A stretch of DNA of 11,545 bases, from positions 1-11,545 of the forward strand of contig PWFZ01000282.1 of NCBI GenBank assembly GCA_003555185.1. Reading direction: 5' to 3'. Below, piece after piece: positions 1 to 7,804 of this stretch. Within the stretch, counting starts at the first letter, position 1. Each line of letters opens with the position of its first letter. The stretch comes from Balneolaceae bacterium. GTDB lineage: Bacteria > Bacteroidota > Rhodothermia > Balneolales > Balneolaceae. The notes below the pieces were generated by a model that was not told the DNA's origin, did not search any database, and saw nothing but the letters and a program-made list of their open reading frames with translations. The position numbers were made by a program, and so were the translations under genes.

Positions 1-142
1 AAGTTATAGCCCGCAACAGTCCGGATTAAACGTAAACGGAGAGATCCGTGGGATACAGGCGTTTACACGGTCAGACGGCCAGCGAATGATGGCCATCGCA
101 CGCTACAATGATACTCCTGTTTTTGTTAGGGTGATCAATTAG
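1..142 (+). CDS. C-terminal fragment of a probable FG-GAP/VCBS (ASPIC/UnbV-type) repeat protein, 5' end outside window
   Basis: A frame with codons beginning at position 2 is open from the window edge to a TAG at 140-142, giving 46 residues. The end reads like the closing strand of a beta-propeller repeat protein: a GEIRGIQAF strand, an RSDGQRMMAIARYND turn, then PVFVRVIN. This 'ARxND-x-hydrophobic' ending is what I associate with FG-GAP/VCBS/ASPIC-UnbV proteins, which are large, secreted or surface-exposed, and common in Bacteroidota next to outer-membrane transport systems. The family call rests on this short tail only and is tentative. The gene converges on the amylosucrase gene and the two 3' ends overlap by 8 nt (135-142). 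A run of ten T begins at 146 just after its stop, but I see no strong stem before it. Confidence 0.5.
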   Translation, partial: SYSPQQSGLNVNGEIRGIQAFTRSDGQRMMAIARYNDTPVFVRVIN

Positions 143-2072
143 CTGTTTTTTTTTTCAATAATACAAATTGGTAGGGCTCTAGAGGAATTTCTCCCATAGA
201 TGAAAATGATCTCTCTGTATAAAAGTCCGTCAGTACTTGTTTTTTACCTAAATTTTGGATCAATAAATCAGGTGTGATTGCGACGGAGTGTTCACTGAAA
301 TTTCCTGTAAATAGAATTTTGTCATCATCATCACCTCTGCTGAAACTAAAAAGATGCTTTGATTGCGTATCATGAAAATGAGTAGGTGATTCACCAATTT
401 GTTTGTTTGACGTTCGGATATTGATCAATTTCACCATGTTGGAAAACATTCTTCCACGATGATCATCTATTTGATCAATTTTTGAAAGTAACTTTTCATC
501 TGCCTCAACTCTGTGCACCCATCTTGAATCAGATTTCTTATGATCATTTTGTTTATAGCTGTAATCATTCAATAAAGCTAGTTCATCTCCCAGATAGATA
601 AGTGGAATTCCTCCAATAAACATCGTTACAGCATACATCAGGGTCATTCTTTTAATCGAAAGCTCACATTCGTTAGGATCGTCATTTTCGACTCCTTTTT
701 CCAATCCGGTAAGGGATGCTGCCATTCCGCAGATTCTCATGTCATCGGTATCGGGATTGAATTGAAACGCTTCACCTCTTGAAAAAGAACCGGGAAACTC
801 ACCCGAATAAAAACGATTTAAAAAAGAGCGATGGTCATGTCCGTTTATTCCAAGCTCGGCTGCATCCTCATCAGAAAATGTCCAGCCAATATCATCATGA
901 CTTCGAACATAATTCACCCAAGATGTACTATCATCAATTTGAAACCTGGATTTCATGGAGAGATGGAGTAGCTTCGTATCACGTGTGGCAAGAGCTTCCC
1001 ACATCAAAGCCATTAAAAGGGGGTTGTACGAAAGTTCACATTCATCTTCGGATATATAGGTATTAACAAAATCCGGATGGACAATTGCCTCAGACTTGAA
1101 TACAACAGCAGGAGCGGCAATATTTGTAATACCGTTAAGTGCTTTCACCAAAATATGTGCATCATTCTGGTTTTCTGATGTTGTGCCCATCTTCTTACCT
1201 GTAAACGCGATCGCATCAAGCCGGAGTACTTCCACACCTTTATTAGCTAAAAAGAGCATTTCAGATGCAATTGCCCTGAACACATCTGGGTTGCTGTAAT
1301 TGAGATCCCACTGGTAGTTATGAAAGGTTGTCCAAACCCAGTGTTTGGTTTCATCAACCCATGTAAAACTACCCCGTCGGGTGTCAGGAAATATTTCGCG
1401 CAAGGTAGCATCATATTGATCAGGTATTGTTCTGTCAGGAAACATGTAGTAGTAATCCTGAAATTCCTTATCACCGGAAAGTGCTTTTTTTGCCCACGTG
1501 TGTTCGTTTGATGTATGATTAAAAACGAAATCAGCCACCAACGCTATATCTTCTTTTCGAAGATTTTTGGCAAGTTTTTCTACGTCGCTGATGGATCCCA
1601 GGTCTTTGCGAACGGTTCTGTAGTCACTTACGGCATAACCACCATCATTTTCACCATCAGGACAATCAAAAAAAGGCATCAGGTGAAAGTAATTGATCTT
1701 AAGTTTTTTGAGATAGGGAATTCTCTTGTTTAACCCATTAATGTTATCAGCAAAAAGATCTGCGTATGCTACAGCGCCAATTACATTTTCGCTGCTGTGC
1801 CAGTTGGGGTTTTTACTTCTTTTCAGGTCGTGCTTTTTGAGATCATCAGAACGATTTTTATACGTAACTATGGCACTTTTGAAAATCTCTTCGAGATGGT
1901 AGAAAAAGTCAGCCCGGCTGCCATAAAGGGTTGATAGGTGACCAAAAATAGCGGGATATTCATTCTCAATTCGTGTTAGAAGCACGATTTGGTCAGACTT
2001 GCTTAATGACTTCAGGTATGGTTTTAGACGTGATAGGAGCTTGTTGTAGCACTGTCCAGCTTGACTTTTCAT
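135..2072 (-). CDS. ams: Amylosucrase (GH13 sucrose glucosyltransferase)
   Basis: Amylosucrase cleaves sucrose, releases fructose and transfers the glucosyl unit onto an alpha-1,4-glucan. The 645-residue protein matches amylosucrase length and layout: an all-helical N-terminal region (about 1-90), a TIM barrel, and a C-terminal beta domain (about 560-645). GH13 motifs are clear: DFVFNHTSNEH (181-191), VLRLDAIAF with nucleophile D286, FKSEAIV with acid/base E328, and YVRSHDDIGWTF with D393. Recalled against the Neisseria polysaccharea enzyme, D143 and R517 line up with the D144-R509 salt bridge that closes the sucrose pocket, and R225 lines up with R226. No signal peptide is visible, so it is probably cytoplasmic. 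It is the last gene of a symporter-fructokinase-amylosucrase operon, 34 nt after the fructokinase. The start is the ATG at 2072. An A10 tract encodes the lysines of the LLKKKTAN tail. Sucrose hydrolase is a close alternative within the same subfamily. Confidence 0.95.
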   Translation of the reverse strand: MKSQAGQCYNKLLSRLKPYLKSLSKSDQIVLLTRIENEYPAIFGHLSTLYGSRADFFYHLEEIFKSAIVTYKNRSDDLKKHDLKRSKNPNWHSSENVIGAVAYADLFADNINGLNKRIPYLKKLKINYFHLMPFFDCPDGENDGGYAVSDYRTVRKDLGSISDVEKLAKNLRKEDIALVADFVFNHTSNEHTWAKKALSGDKEFQDYYYMFPDRTIPDQYDATLREIFPDTRRGSFTWVDETKHWVWTTFHNYQWDLNYSNPDVFRAIASEMLFLANKGVEVLRLDAIAFTGKKMGTTSENQNDAHILVKALNGITNIAAPAVVFKSEAIVHPDFVNTYISEDECELSYNPLLMALMWEALATRDTKLLHLSMKSRFQIDDSTSWVNYVRSHDDIGWTFSDEDAAELGINGHDHRSFLNRFYSGEFPGSFSRGEAFQFNPDTDDMRICGMAASLTGLEKGVENDDPNECELSIKRMTLMYAVTMFIGGIPLIYLGDELALLNDYSYKQNDHKKSDSRWVHRVEADEKLLSKIDQIDDHRGRMFSNMVKLINIRTSNKQIGESPTHFHDTQSKHLFSFSRGDDDDKILFTGNFSEHSVAITPDLLIQNLGKKQVLTDFYTERSFSSMGEIPLEPYQFVLLKKKTAN

Positions 2073-2106
2073 AAGGGAATGAACGACTTAGAAATTCTTT
2101 TATTAG

Positions 2107-3000
2107 CTAAATAACTTTTTCGAGTAATGACTTATTGGGATCTGGTATTCCGCCTTTTTGTTCTGCAACCCAGCCAGCATATTGATTGGACTTTTTTAAC
2201 GCGGTTTCCCAATCTGTTTTTAGTAATGTGTGGTGTATGAAACAAGCCCAAAAAGCATCACCGACACCGACAAAGTCTCCGGTAGATTTATTAATCTGAA
2301 CAGCAGGTTCATGAATTTTTGTACCATCTCTATGATAAAAGCTGCACCCATCGCCGCCTTTTGTGATAATGATTCCGGTCAGGTTAAATGTATCCATAAA
2401 GTGGTAAGGCGTCTCCATTTGAAACGAGTGGGAAATTTGTGTCCATTCAGATTCATTAAACTTTGCGAAATCACTATGATGAAGCGAAAATTTAATGACG
2501 TCTTCATTCACAAATGGGGGGCGAAGGTTTAGGTCTAAAAACCTCAGCGTTGATATAGGAAGAGAATTCAGAATTTCAGTTATACTTTTCTGATTCGAAG
2601 TGCTACGCTGAGATAGTGTGGCAAATGAAAAGGCATCTGCGGACTCTGAAAAAGTCAACAATTCTTCAGTAGCCGGGATATAATCCCAGGAAACATTTTC
2701 ATTGATCGTGTAGCTGGGTTCGTTGTTCTCATCAATGTGGACGGTTACAGTTCCTGTCTTTTTATTATTTCGATAGACGAACTGTGTGGGGGCATTCACA
2801 TCGTTAATCAACTGTAATAAATCATCACCATCATGATCCATCCCTATAGCACTTATCAGGTAGGAGTGATGGCGCAGGTAATGCAGGTGTACGCTTACAT
2901 TGAATGGAGAACCACCGGCTCGTTTATAATCCGGAAATTGATCCCATAAAATTTCACCAAAGTTTAAAATTATTTGGTCTTTGTTGCCGTATCGTATCAT
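2107..3000 (-). CDS. PfkB-family carbohydrate kinase, probable fructokinase
   Basis: Predicted cytoplasmic ATP-dependent sugar kinase, most likely making fructose-6-phosphate from the fructose released by amylosucrase. The 297-residue length is normal for the ribokinase/PfkB family. Visible landmarks are the sugar-binding GGSPFNVSVHL near residues 29-39, DLNLRPP at 156-162 (a pattern typical of fructokinases), TKGGDGC at 213-219, and the second PfkB signature GDFVGVGDAF at 241-250 with catalytic base D248. The usual GAGD is GVGD here, a mild change. The gene lies 32 nt after the symporter stop and 34 nt before the amylosucrase start, so the three are very probably co-transcribed. The kinase family is secure. 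Fructose as substrate is inferred from the motif and from the neighbours; another ketose or 2-keto-3-deoxy sugar acid is possible. The start is the ATG at 3000. Confidence 0.9.
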   Translation of the reverse strand: MIRYGNKDQIILNFGEILWDQFPDYKRAGGSPFNVSVHLHYLRHHSYLISAIGMDHDGDDLLQLINDVNAPTQFVYRNNKKTGTVTVHIDENNEPSYTINENVSWDYIPATEELLTFSESADAFSFATLSQRSTSNQKSITEILNSLPISTLRFLDLNLRPPFVNEDVIKFSLHHSDFAKFNESEWTQISHSFQMETPYHFMDTFNLTGIIITKGGDGCSFYHRDGTKIHEPAVQINKSTGDFVGVGDAFWACFIHHTLLKTDWETALKKSNQYAGWVAEQKGGIPDPNKSLLEKVI

Positions 3001-3032
3001 ATATGTTTGTTAATCAATTCAGTTTCAATTCA

Positions 3033-4616
3033 TTACCAGAAGTAACCTACAATTAATGCTGTGAGCGCTAGAAGTATCATAGACTGAACTCTGTAGTTTT
3101 TCCACCATGCCATTCCTTCAAGTTCCTTTGTTTCTTCATCATACAATTTCTTGCTCCACGTATACTTCTCAATTACTTCAGGATCCGGTGCCTCTGTATT
3201 TAAACTTACACCTATCATAATAGAGCCATTTATTAGTAATAGAACAAAGCATGCATACAGAAAGTGGATATCCATCAATCCAAAAATTTCATTTGAAAAG
3301 AAGCCAATGATACCAAGCGGTATTCCGATTGCAAGAGTATAAAAAGCTCCGTGCCGGTTTGCCCGTTTCCAGAAAATACCCATAATAAAACAGACTACGA
3401 TAGGCGGTGTGATGTATGCAAGGATAGATTGTAAATACGTCCATAGAGTGTCGAACTGAATGATTTGTGGTGCCCACAGAACGGCAAAAATCATGAAAAG
3501 AAATGTGACAAGCCGGCCAATATTTACCAGTGAGGCTTGAGAGATATCGGGTTTATAGTATTTCACAAAATCCATGGTGACAAGGGTAGATGCGGAGTTC
3601 AGAGTTGAATCAATACTCGACATAATAGCGGCAATCATTGCAGCAATAATGAACCCTCTGAGTCCTACTGGTAGTAGATCAAAAGTCAGCGTTGGGAAAA
3701 CGAGATCGGGATTGGGTAGATCAGGATAGAGAACAATAGCAATGGTTCCCGGCAGTACCATCAAAAACAGAACAGGAAGTTTTAACAGCCCGGCAAAAAG
3801 AGCTCCCCATCGTCCGTGATTTAAATCCTTTGCCCCCAAAGTTCGCTGGACAATAAATTGATTGGTTGCCCAGAAGTAGAATCCGATAATGAAAACACCC
3901 GTGAATAGTCCAGGCCAGGGGAGGAACGAGTCATCGGCCGGTAAAATCAAGTTCAACCCATTTTCAGGGGCAGCATTTACCAGCTGATCCCAGCTATCGA
4001 GTTGGCCAAAGGCAAGGAATGCGATTACGATAGACCCTATAATAAGTATTACGGCCTGAACGGTGTCTGTTATCACTACGGCTGTTAGGCCACCGAAAAT
4101 AGTATAGACACCGGCTAGTACACCAAGAATTGCAATTGGAATCCATATCGGTGCTTCGGGATAAAGCATTTGCATTACAATTCCTCCTGCGTATAAACCC
4201 GCTGCGGCATCTATAAACATGTTGGCAAAAATAGTAAATCCGGAAAACATAACTCGAGATCTGCGATCGAACCGGGTTTGAAGAAACTCCGGCATTGTAT
4301 ATACTTTGGATTTCAGGTAGAAAGGGAGGATGAAGAAGACAAAGAAGATAAGGATTAGTGTTGCTGCCCACTCATAGTTAAAGACCGCTATTCCTCTTGC
4401 ATATCCTTCACCTGCGAGTCCAACAAAAGAGCTGCCGGACATATTGGATGCATAAAGAGAGAATCCGACGAGAGGCCAGACCAACCTACGACCGGCTAAA
4501 AAATAATCTTCAGAATCTTCTGTTTTACGTCCTACCCAAAATCCAAGTATAAGAGCTCCAACGATATACCCAATAATGACAATCCAGTCGAGCAGTTCAA
4601 TTTGAAAATCAGCCAT
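3033..4616 (-). CDS. Sodium:solute symporter, SGLT-like (SSS family), putative sucrose/sugar importer
   Basis: Inner-membrane Na+-coupled sugar transporter of 527 residues with about 13-14 hydrophobic segments. Family marks are EDYFLAGRRLVWP (36-48), SLYASNMSGSSFVG (53-66), YTIFGGLTAVVITDTVQA (171-188), NQFIVQRTLGAK (252-263) and MSSIDSTLNS (332-341). From memory of Vibrio vSGLT, E82, K279 and Q396 line up with sugar-binding E88, K294 and Q428, and S333-S334 with the Na2-site serines. The vSGLT gate Tyr263 becomes F248 and Gln69 becomes S63. This fits a sugar substrate, but not plain galactose/glucose specificity. I chose the ATG at 4616; an in-frame GTG at 4628 would add four residues, and neither has a clear ribosome binding site. 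It is the first gene of the module with fructokinase and amylosucrase, which makes sucrose the best substrate guess. Confidence 0.92.
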   Translation of the reverse strand: MADFQIELLDWIVIIGYIVGALILGFWVGRKTEDSEDYFLAGRRLVWPLVGFSLYASNMSGSSFVGLAGEGYARGIAVFNYEWAATLILIFFVFFILPFYLKSKVYTMPEFLQTRFDRRSRVMFSGFTIFANMFIDAAAGLYAGGIVMQMLYPEAPIWIPIAILGVLAGVYTIFGGLTAVVITDTVQAVILIIGSIVIAFLAFGQLDSWDQLVNAAPENGLNLILPADDSFLPWPGLFTGVFIIGFYFWATNQFIVQRTLGAKDLNHGRWGALFAGLLKLPVLFLMVLPGTIAIVLYPDLPNPDLVFPTLTFDLLPVGLRGFIIAAMIAAIMSSIDSTLNSASTLVTMDFVKYYKPDISQASLVNIGRLVTFLFMIFAVLWAPQIIQFDTLWTYLQSILAYITPPIVVCFIMGIFWKRANRHGAFYTLAIGIPLGIIGFFSNEIFGLMDIHFLYACFVLLLINGSIMIGVSLNTEAPDPEVIEKYTWSKKLYDEETKELEGMAWWKNYRVQSMILLALTALIVGYFW

Positions 4617-4694
4617 AAAATATTTCACTAATATTTATTGGATATCTCTTAAAATCGCATCCAGTTTTATTTTATTCGACATATTTACTGAAAT

Positions 4695-4702
4695 CAAAGC
4701 TA
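4695..4702 (-). promoter_or_regulatory. Possible Bacteroidota-type -7 element for the sucrose operon
   Basis: The minus strand reads TAGCTTTG here, a full match to the TAnnTTTG -7 consensus of Bacteroidota promoters and the same octamer found in front of the trp leader. It lies 78 nt upstream of the symporter ATG, inside the 144-nt gap after the ThuA-like gene. I could not find a TTG -33 element at the expected 19-21 nt spacing, so this is a weak call. Confidence 0.3.
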
Positions 4703-4760
4703 CAATGCAATAGCTTAAATCGAATAAATGGGGATGGTTATGGCCAACTTTACATAGTTG

Positions 4761-5531
4761 TTACTCTCTTCTCATTGCATATTCAATTCCACCCCAAATA
4801 TGCTCTAAAAAAAGCTCCTCGGAGTAGGACTCAATTGTATGACCAAGTGCGGTGTAGAATGATCGTCCACCGTCATATTCATGATACCATGCAACAGGAT
4901 GGTTACCGGGATGGGCGCTGCCTTCATAGCTATCTGTATCTAATGATATCAATACATTTACGTTCTCATTCATGTCCTTAAAGTTGTACCATTCGTCAGC
5001 TCGTTCCCAGGTCTTAGGTAACATTGAGGTTGATAAATGATCATGACTATGAACGTTCAAAGATGCGTCTCTTACATTGGGATTATTGGGATGGCTCTCG
5101 AAATAAGCGCCTACGAGTTTATTATACCAGGGCCAATCGTATTCGGTATCTGATGCAGAATGAATTCCGACAAATCCGCCACCGGATTGTATGTATTCCT
5201 TAAATGCGCCGCGTTGATTATCGTTAAACACAGTTTCTGTGGTGTTTAAAAATAGTACTGCGTCATAATTCAGCAGATTTTCTATAGTGAAATAGGAAGC
5301 ATCTTCCGTAGATGTTACAGATACATTATTCGAAGAAGCAATGTTAGTAATAGCTTCATGACCCGCTTCAATGGAGTCATGGCGCCAGCCTTCAGTTTTT
5401 GAAAAAATCAGAATTTTTCCGTTTGTATCATTTATTTCAGTACTCGTGGTCTTTTTTTCGTTGGCACAGGCACTAAGAAATAGGCCACTAACTGTTAATA
5501 GAATCAATAATGATAAATATTTCATGGTCAT
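4761..5531 (-). CDS. ThuA-like domain lipoprotein
   Basis: A 256-residue protein with a lipoprotein signal peptide: a hydrophobic stretch, then the lipobox LSAC with the acylated cysteine at C22, then a polar linker. The body is a ThuA-like (class I glutamine-amidotransferase-like fold) domain, with KTEGWRHDSI (45-54), the core GGGFVGIHSASDTEYDWPWY (117-136) and HPVAWYHEYDGGRSFYTALGH (211-231). ThuA was named from rhizobial trehalose/sucrose utilisation, where ThuA and the dehydrogenase ThuB act through 3-keto-disaccharides. The exact reaction of lipoprotein versions is unsettled. Export and lipidation suggest a role in the periplasm or at the outer membrane. The gene is 15 nt behind the glycosyltransferase and upstream of the sucrose module on the same strand, so a link to disaccharide use is possible but inferred. 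The start may be either ATG, at 5531 or 5525. Confidence 0.88.
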   Translation of the reverse strand: MTMKYLSLLILLTVSGLFLSACANEKKTTSTEINDTNGKILIFSKTEGWRHDSIEAGHEAITNIASSNNVSVTSTEDASYFTIENLLNYDAVLFLNTTETVFNDNQRGAFKEYIQSGGGFVGIHSASDTEYDWPWYNKLVGAYFESHPNNPNVRDASLNVHSHDHLSTSMLPKTWERADEWYNFKDMNENVNVLISLDTDSYEGSAHPGNHPVAWYHEYDGGRSFYTALGHTIESYSEELFLEHIWGGIEYAMRRE

Positions 5532-5546
5532 TTGAATTTAATAACT

Positions 5547-6566
5547 CTAGTTTGATAAAATCTTTTTTTGATCAAAATGTTTAATCAAATTTTTTAATTC
5601 TTCCTGAGTAGAAAAGAAATTGATTTTATTTTCACTTATTTCTGCAATACAGCCACATTTAGGAGCAATTATGGATCGTCGGTAATTTATAGCCATTTCA
5701 ACTCCCCCGGAGGCTAATACTTCTTTATAATTAAATAATACACAGTCTGCACTATTAAAGAAAAGAGGTACATTCTTTTCAGGAACAAAATTTGGTAAGA
5801 TATTGGTGTTATGTCTTTTACTGCACTTACCTTTAATCTTTCTGAAGTATTTCAAGTGCCCTTTTTTTACAGGACCCGCCACTAACAAACGCTTGTTCTT
5901 GGGTAACTCAGAAAATAATTCGCATACTTCTTTTATTCTTTTTTGACTGTTTATATTGCCAAACATCAGGAAAATCTGATCACTCTTTTTCAGATCTAAA
6001 TCGTACTCTTTATTAAGTTTCTTAATGGCTTTTTCACGGCTGATTATCTCAGCAGGAAATGAAGGGTGATAAGTTATTCGGAACTTGTCTTCAGGTATCT
6101 TAAAATACGAGCTTACCTCAGGAATTACCGATTCACAATGAACTAATAACCGATCGGCATTATCTGCCATCCATGATCGAATGTATCTGTTGAACCGTTT
6201 ATATCGATTGTGTAGTGGTTTCTTGTTATGAACAGTCCAAATAATTTTACCGCCCATCTTTTTAAAAATCATCAAACAGATGAGTTTGAACGAGATAGAA
6301 AAAAGATCCCAGCCATCCTGACAATCAAGCCAATGATAATGAATTAAGGTGTTTTTTTGCTTGTACTGTAATCGAATATAGTTCAGATGACTGCCCGGCT
6401 TGTTGAAAATCAATTCAGCGTCATCAAAATACTCTTTGTATTGAAGGTATAAGTAGTCTGATTTCTTATTGTTAAATTGAATCTCAGGTATAACAAACAG
6501 TTCAATCTTGCCTGACCCCATGAGTTCAGTATAAATATCCTTTAGATTCCCTTGTGATTTAGTCAT
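5547..6566 (-). CDS. GT4-type glycosyltransferase
   Basis: Predicted cytoplasmic or membrane-associated GT-B glycosyltransferase of 339 residues. Visible landmarks are IHYHWLDCQDGW (75-86), IIWTVHN (108-114), the C-lobe strand FGNINSQKRIKEV (202-214) and the nucleotide-sugar region EVLASGGVEMAI (282-293) followed by APKCGCIAEI (301-310). This layout is typical of family 4 enzymes that build surface or capsular polysaccharide. Donor and acceptor cannot be told from sequence alone. I chose the ATG at 6566, 10 nt after the preceding stop. An upstream in-frame ATG at 6665 would add 33 residues overlapping the end of the barrel gene in another frame, with no family resemblance. The gene is rich in lysine, isoleucine and A/T-ending codons compared with its neighbours, as polysaccharide genes often are. 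No other polysaccharide gene is visible in the window. Confidence 0.85.
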   Translation of the reverse strand: MTKSQGNLKDIYTELMGSGKIELFVIPEIQFNNKKSDYLYLQYKEYFDDAELIFNKPGSHLNYIRLQYKQKNTLIHYHWLDCQDGWDLFSISFKLICLMIFKKMGGKIIWTVHNKKPLHNRYKRFNRYIRSWMADNADRLLVHCESVIPEVSSYFKIPEDKFRITYHPSFPAEIISREKAIKKLNKEYDLDLKKSDQIFLMFGNINSQKRIKEVCELFSELPKNKRLLVAGPVKKGHLKYFRKIKGKCSKRHNTNILPNFVPEKNVPLFFNSADCVLFNYKEVLASGGVEMAINYRRSIIAPKCGCIAEISENKINFFSTQEELKNLIKHFDQKKILSN

Positions 6567-6576
6567 GGATATCTTC

Positions 6577-7533
6577 TTAAAAATAGAATTGTAGTCCAAT
6601 GGAGTGTGATGTGCCAAACCCTGTTCGGAATGGAACCAAAGCATAATTGACTCTAATGGGATCAATAGCCATTCCTAACCCAAAGCTGAATGGTCTCTCA
6701 GTGGGACCCCATTTGTAACCGGTTTGCAAAAAAAAGAGATCTGCAATATCTGCACTCACTGCTACTGCTAAAAAATTCCGTCCTTCATCCTGATCAACAA
6801 AATCTGTGCTTGATGTATCGGTAAGTGGTACTATATAATCTGCATGAAGAGATAATAGAATGGGTAAGTCATTTTGTCCGGGTGTGGTAAACTCAACCAT
6901 ATGCGCCATTAACCCTGCTTTAAATGTTGCCGGCAATTCAGTAGATACATTATCCAATTCCTCCATCTCACCAATATTCTGGAACACCGTTCCAATACGA
7001 ACTCTTTCGTCAAGAAATGAACCCGTTAACCCGGTAGTAAAAGCATAACCGTTTGCCCTAAACTGAAACACCTCCTCACGTAAATAGTGTGCAGTAATTC
7101 CGGCTGAAAAAGGTCCCAACTTATAGGCCGCTGATGCGGTTAACGATAAATAACTGATAGAAAAATCACCTTGAGATGGACCGGGCTGATCTCTTGCCTG
7201 AAATCCATCAGACCGTGAATTGTAAACTCCAAATCCTATTGCATAAGAATCATTTAACAAATTGACAGATGCGAATTGATTGTCAACATCTGCTACCCAA
7301 AGTGTGTAGTTAAAATCAATGCTCGAAGATGTATCAAGGACCAATAGTGCGGGATTTGAATAAATAGCGGATGATCCGGTAGGCGTGGCAGCAGTAGCTT
7401 CACTTAGTGAAAGCAACCTTGCTGAAGGTCCAATATTCAGAAAATCCATACCACTTCCGGTATCCCGGTTCTGGCCAAAAAGATCACCCGAAACCAACAG
7501 TGTGATGATTACTAATAATATAAATTGTCTCAT
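6577..7533 (-). CDS. PorV/PorQ-like outer-membrane beta-barrel protein
   Basis: A 318-residue exported protein with a signal peptide (about 1-21, ending LFGQ). The mature N-terminus reads GMDFLNIGPSARLLSLSEA and then SSAIYSNPAL, the pattern of PorV/PorQ (UPF0164) proteins in which a conserved Gly/Ala-rich segment leads into the barrel. Alternating amphipathic strands continue to the end, which closes with SIGLQFYF, an aromatic terminus typical of outer-membrane barrels. PorV serves the type IX secretion system, but many paralogs exist with unknown cargo, so the specific role is open. It is the first gene of a run with the glycosyltransferase (10-nt gap) and ThuA-like lipoprotein (15-nt gap). 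It is divergent from the trp operon across a 414-nt control region. The start ATG at 7533 gives a clean signal peptide. Confidence 0.85.
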   Translation of the reverse strand: MRQFILLVIITLLVSGDLFGQNRDTGSGMDFLNIGPSARLLSLSEATAATPTGSSAIYSNPALLVLDTSSSIDFNYTLWVADVDNQFASVNLLNDSYAIGFGVYNSRSDGFQARDQPGPSQGDFSISYLSLTASAAYKLGPFSAGITAHYLREEVFQFRANGYAFTTGLTGSFLDERVRIGTVFQNIGEMEELDNVSTELPATFKAGLMAHMVEFTTPGQNDLPILLSLHADYIVPLTDTSSTDFVDQDEGRNFLAVAVSADIADLFFLQTGYKWGPTERPFSFGLGMAIDPIRVNYALVPFRTGFGTSHSIGLQFYF

Positions 7534-7767
7534 ATGTGTAATCTCAATGAAAAGTCATATTTGGTTCAAAAACCACCAGGTTCGCGCATTAGTGCGTAAT
7601 CAATGCCCGGCGACAGCTTGTCTAATGATAAATGTAATGAAAAACTCTGTAATGGAAGCAAATTCCCGGGCTGATACAAAATTTGACCCTGATTTAATAA
7701 AACAGATGTTAACAGCTTTGGGATGAATTTACAACCAGAATAAGATTGACCGGTAAACCGCTTTTTT
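7534..7767. other. Left part of the divergent intergenic region, no gene called
   Basis: This stretch lies between the barrel gene start and the trp promoter. I find no tRNA, convincing terminator or clear promoter for the barrel gene. A plus-strand frame, open from inside the barrel gene, ends at a TGA at 7724-7726 with a protein-like tail ADTKFDPDLIKQMLTALG. A 69-codon minus-strand frame (7775-7566) also crosses it. Neither has a recognisable domain or a convincing start. Confidence 0.5.
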
Positions 7768-7769
7768 AA

Positions 7770-7800
7770 TTGCATTTAAAACAGAGTTGGTTTAGCTTTG
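7770..7800 (+). promoter_or_regulatory. Bacteroidota-type promoter of the trp operon
   Basis: TTG at 7770-7772 is followed after 20 nt by TAGCTTTG at 7793-7800, matching the TTG / TAnnTTTG promoter with the spacing described for Bacteroidota (about 17-23 nt). The expected start of transcription is only a few nucleotides past 7800, at or next to the leader-peptide ATG at 7805. The assignment is by consensus only. Confidence 0.6.
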
Positions 7801-7804
7801 AGGC

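Noticed and set aside
3994..4371. 125-codon minus-strand frame inside the symporter gene
   Set aside because: A shadow frame of the symporter with no domain and low-complexity Arg/Ser/Asn content.
4617..4628. GTG start for the symporter, four residues longer
   Set aside because: The ATG at 4616 gives an N-terminus typical of the family; no ribosome binding site favours the GTG.
4745..4760. CAACT/AGTTG hairpin after the ThuA-like gene
   Set aside because: Only 5 bp, AT-containing, and no T tract follows on the minus strand, so it is too weak to call a terminator.
6567..6665. Upstream start for the glycosyltransferase, adding 33 residues
   Set aside because: The extension overlaps the end of the barrel gene in another frame and shows no glycosyltransferase features; the ATG at 6566 gives normal operon spacing.
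7566..7775. Minus-strand 69-codon frame upstream of the barrel gene
   Set aside because: No recognisable domain, composition looks random, and it would start inside the trp promoter region.
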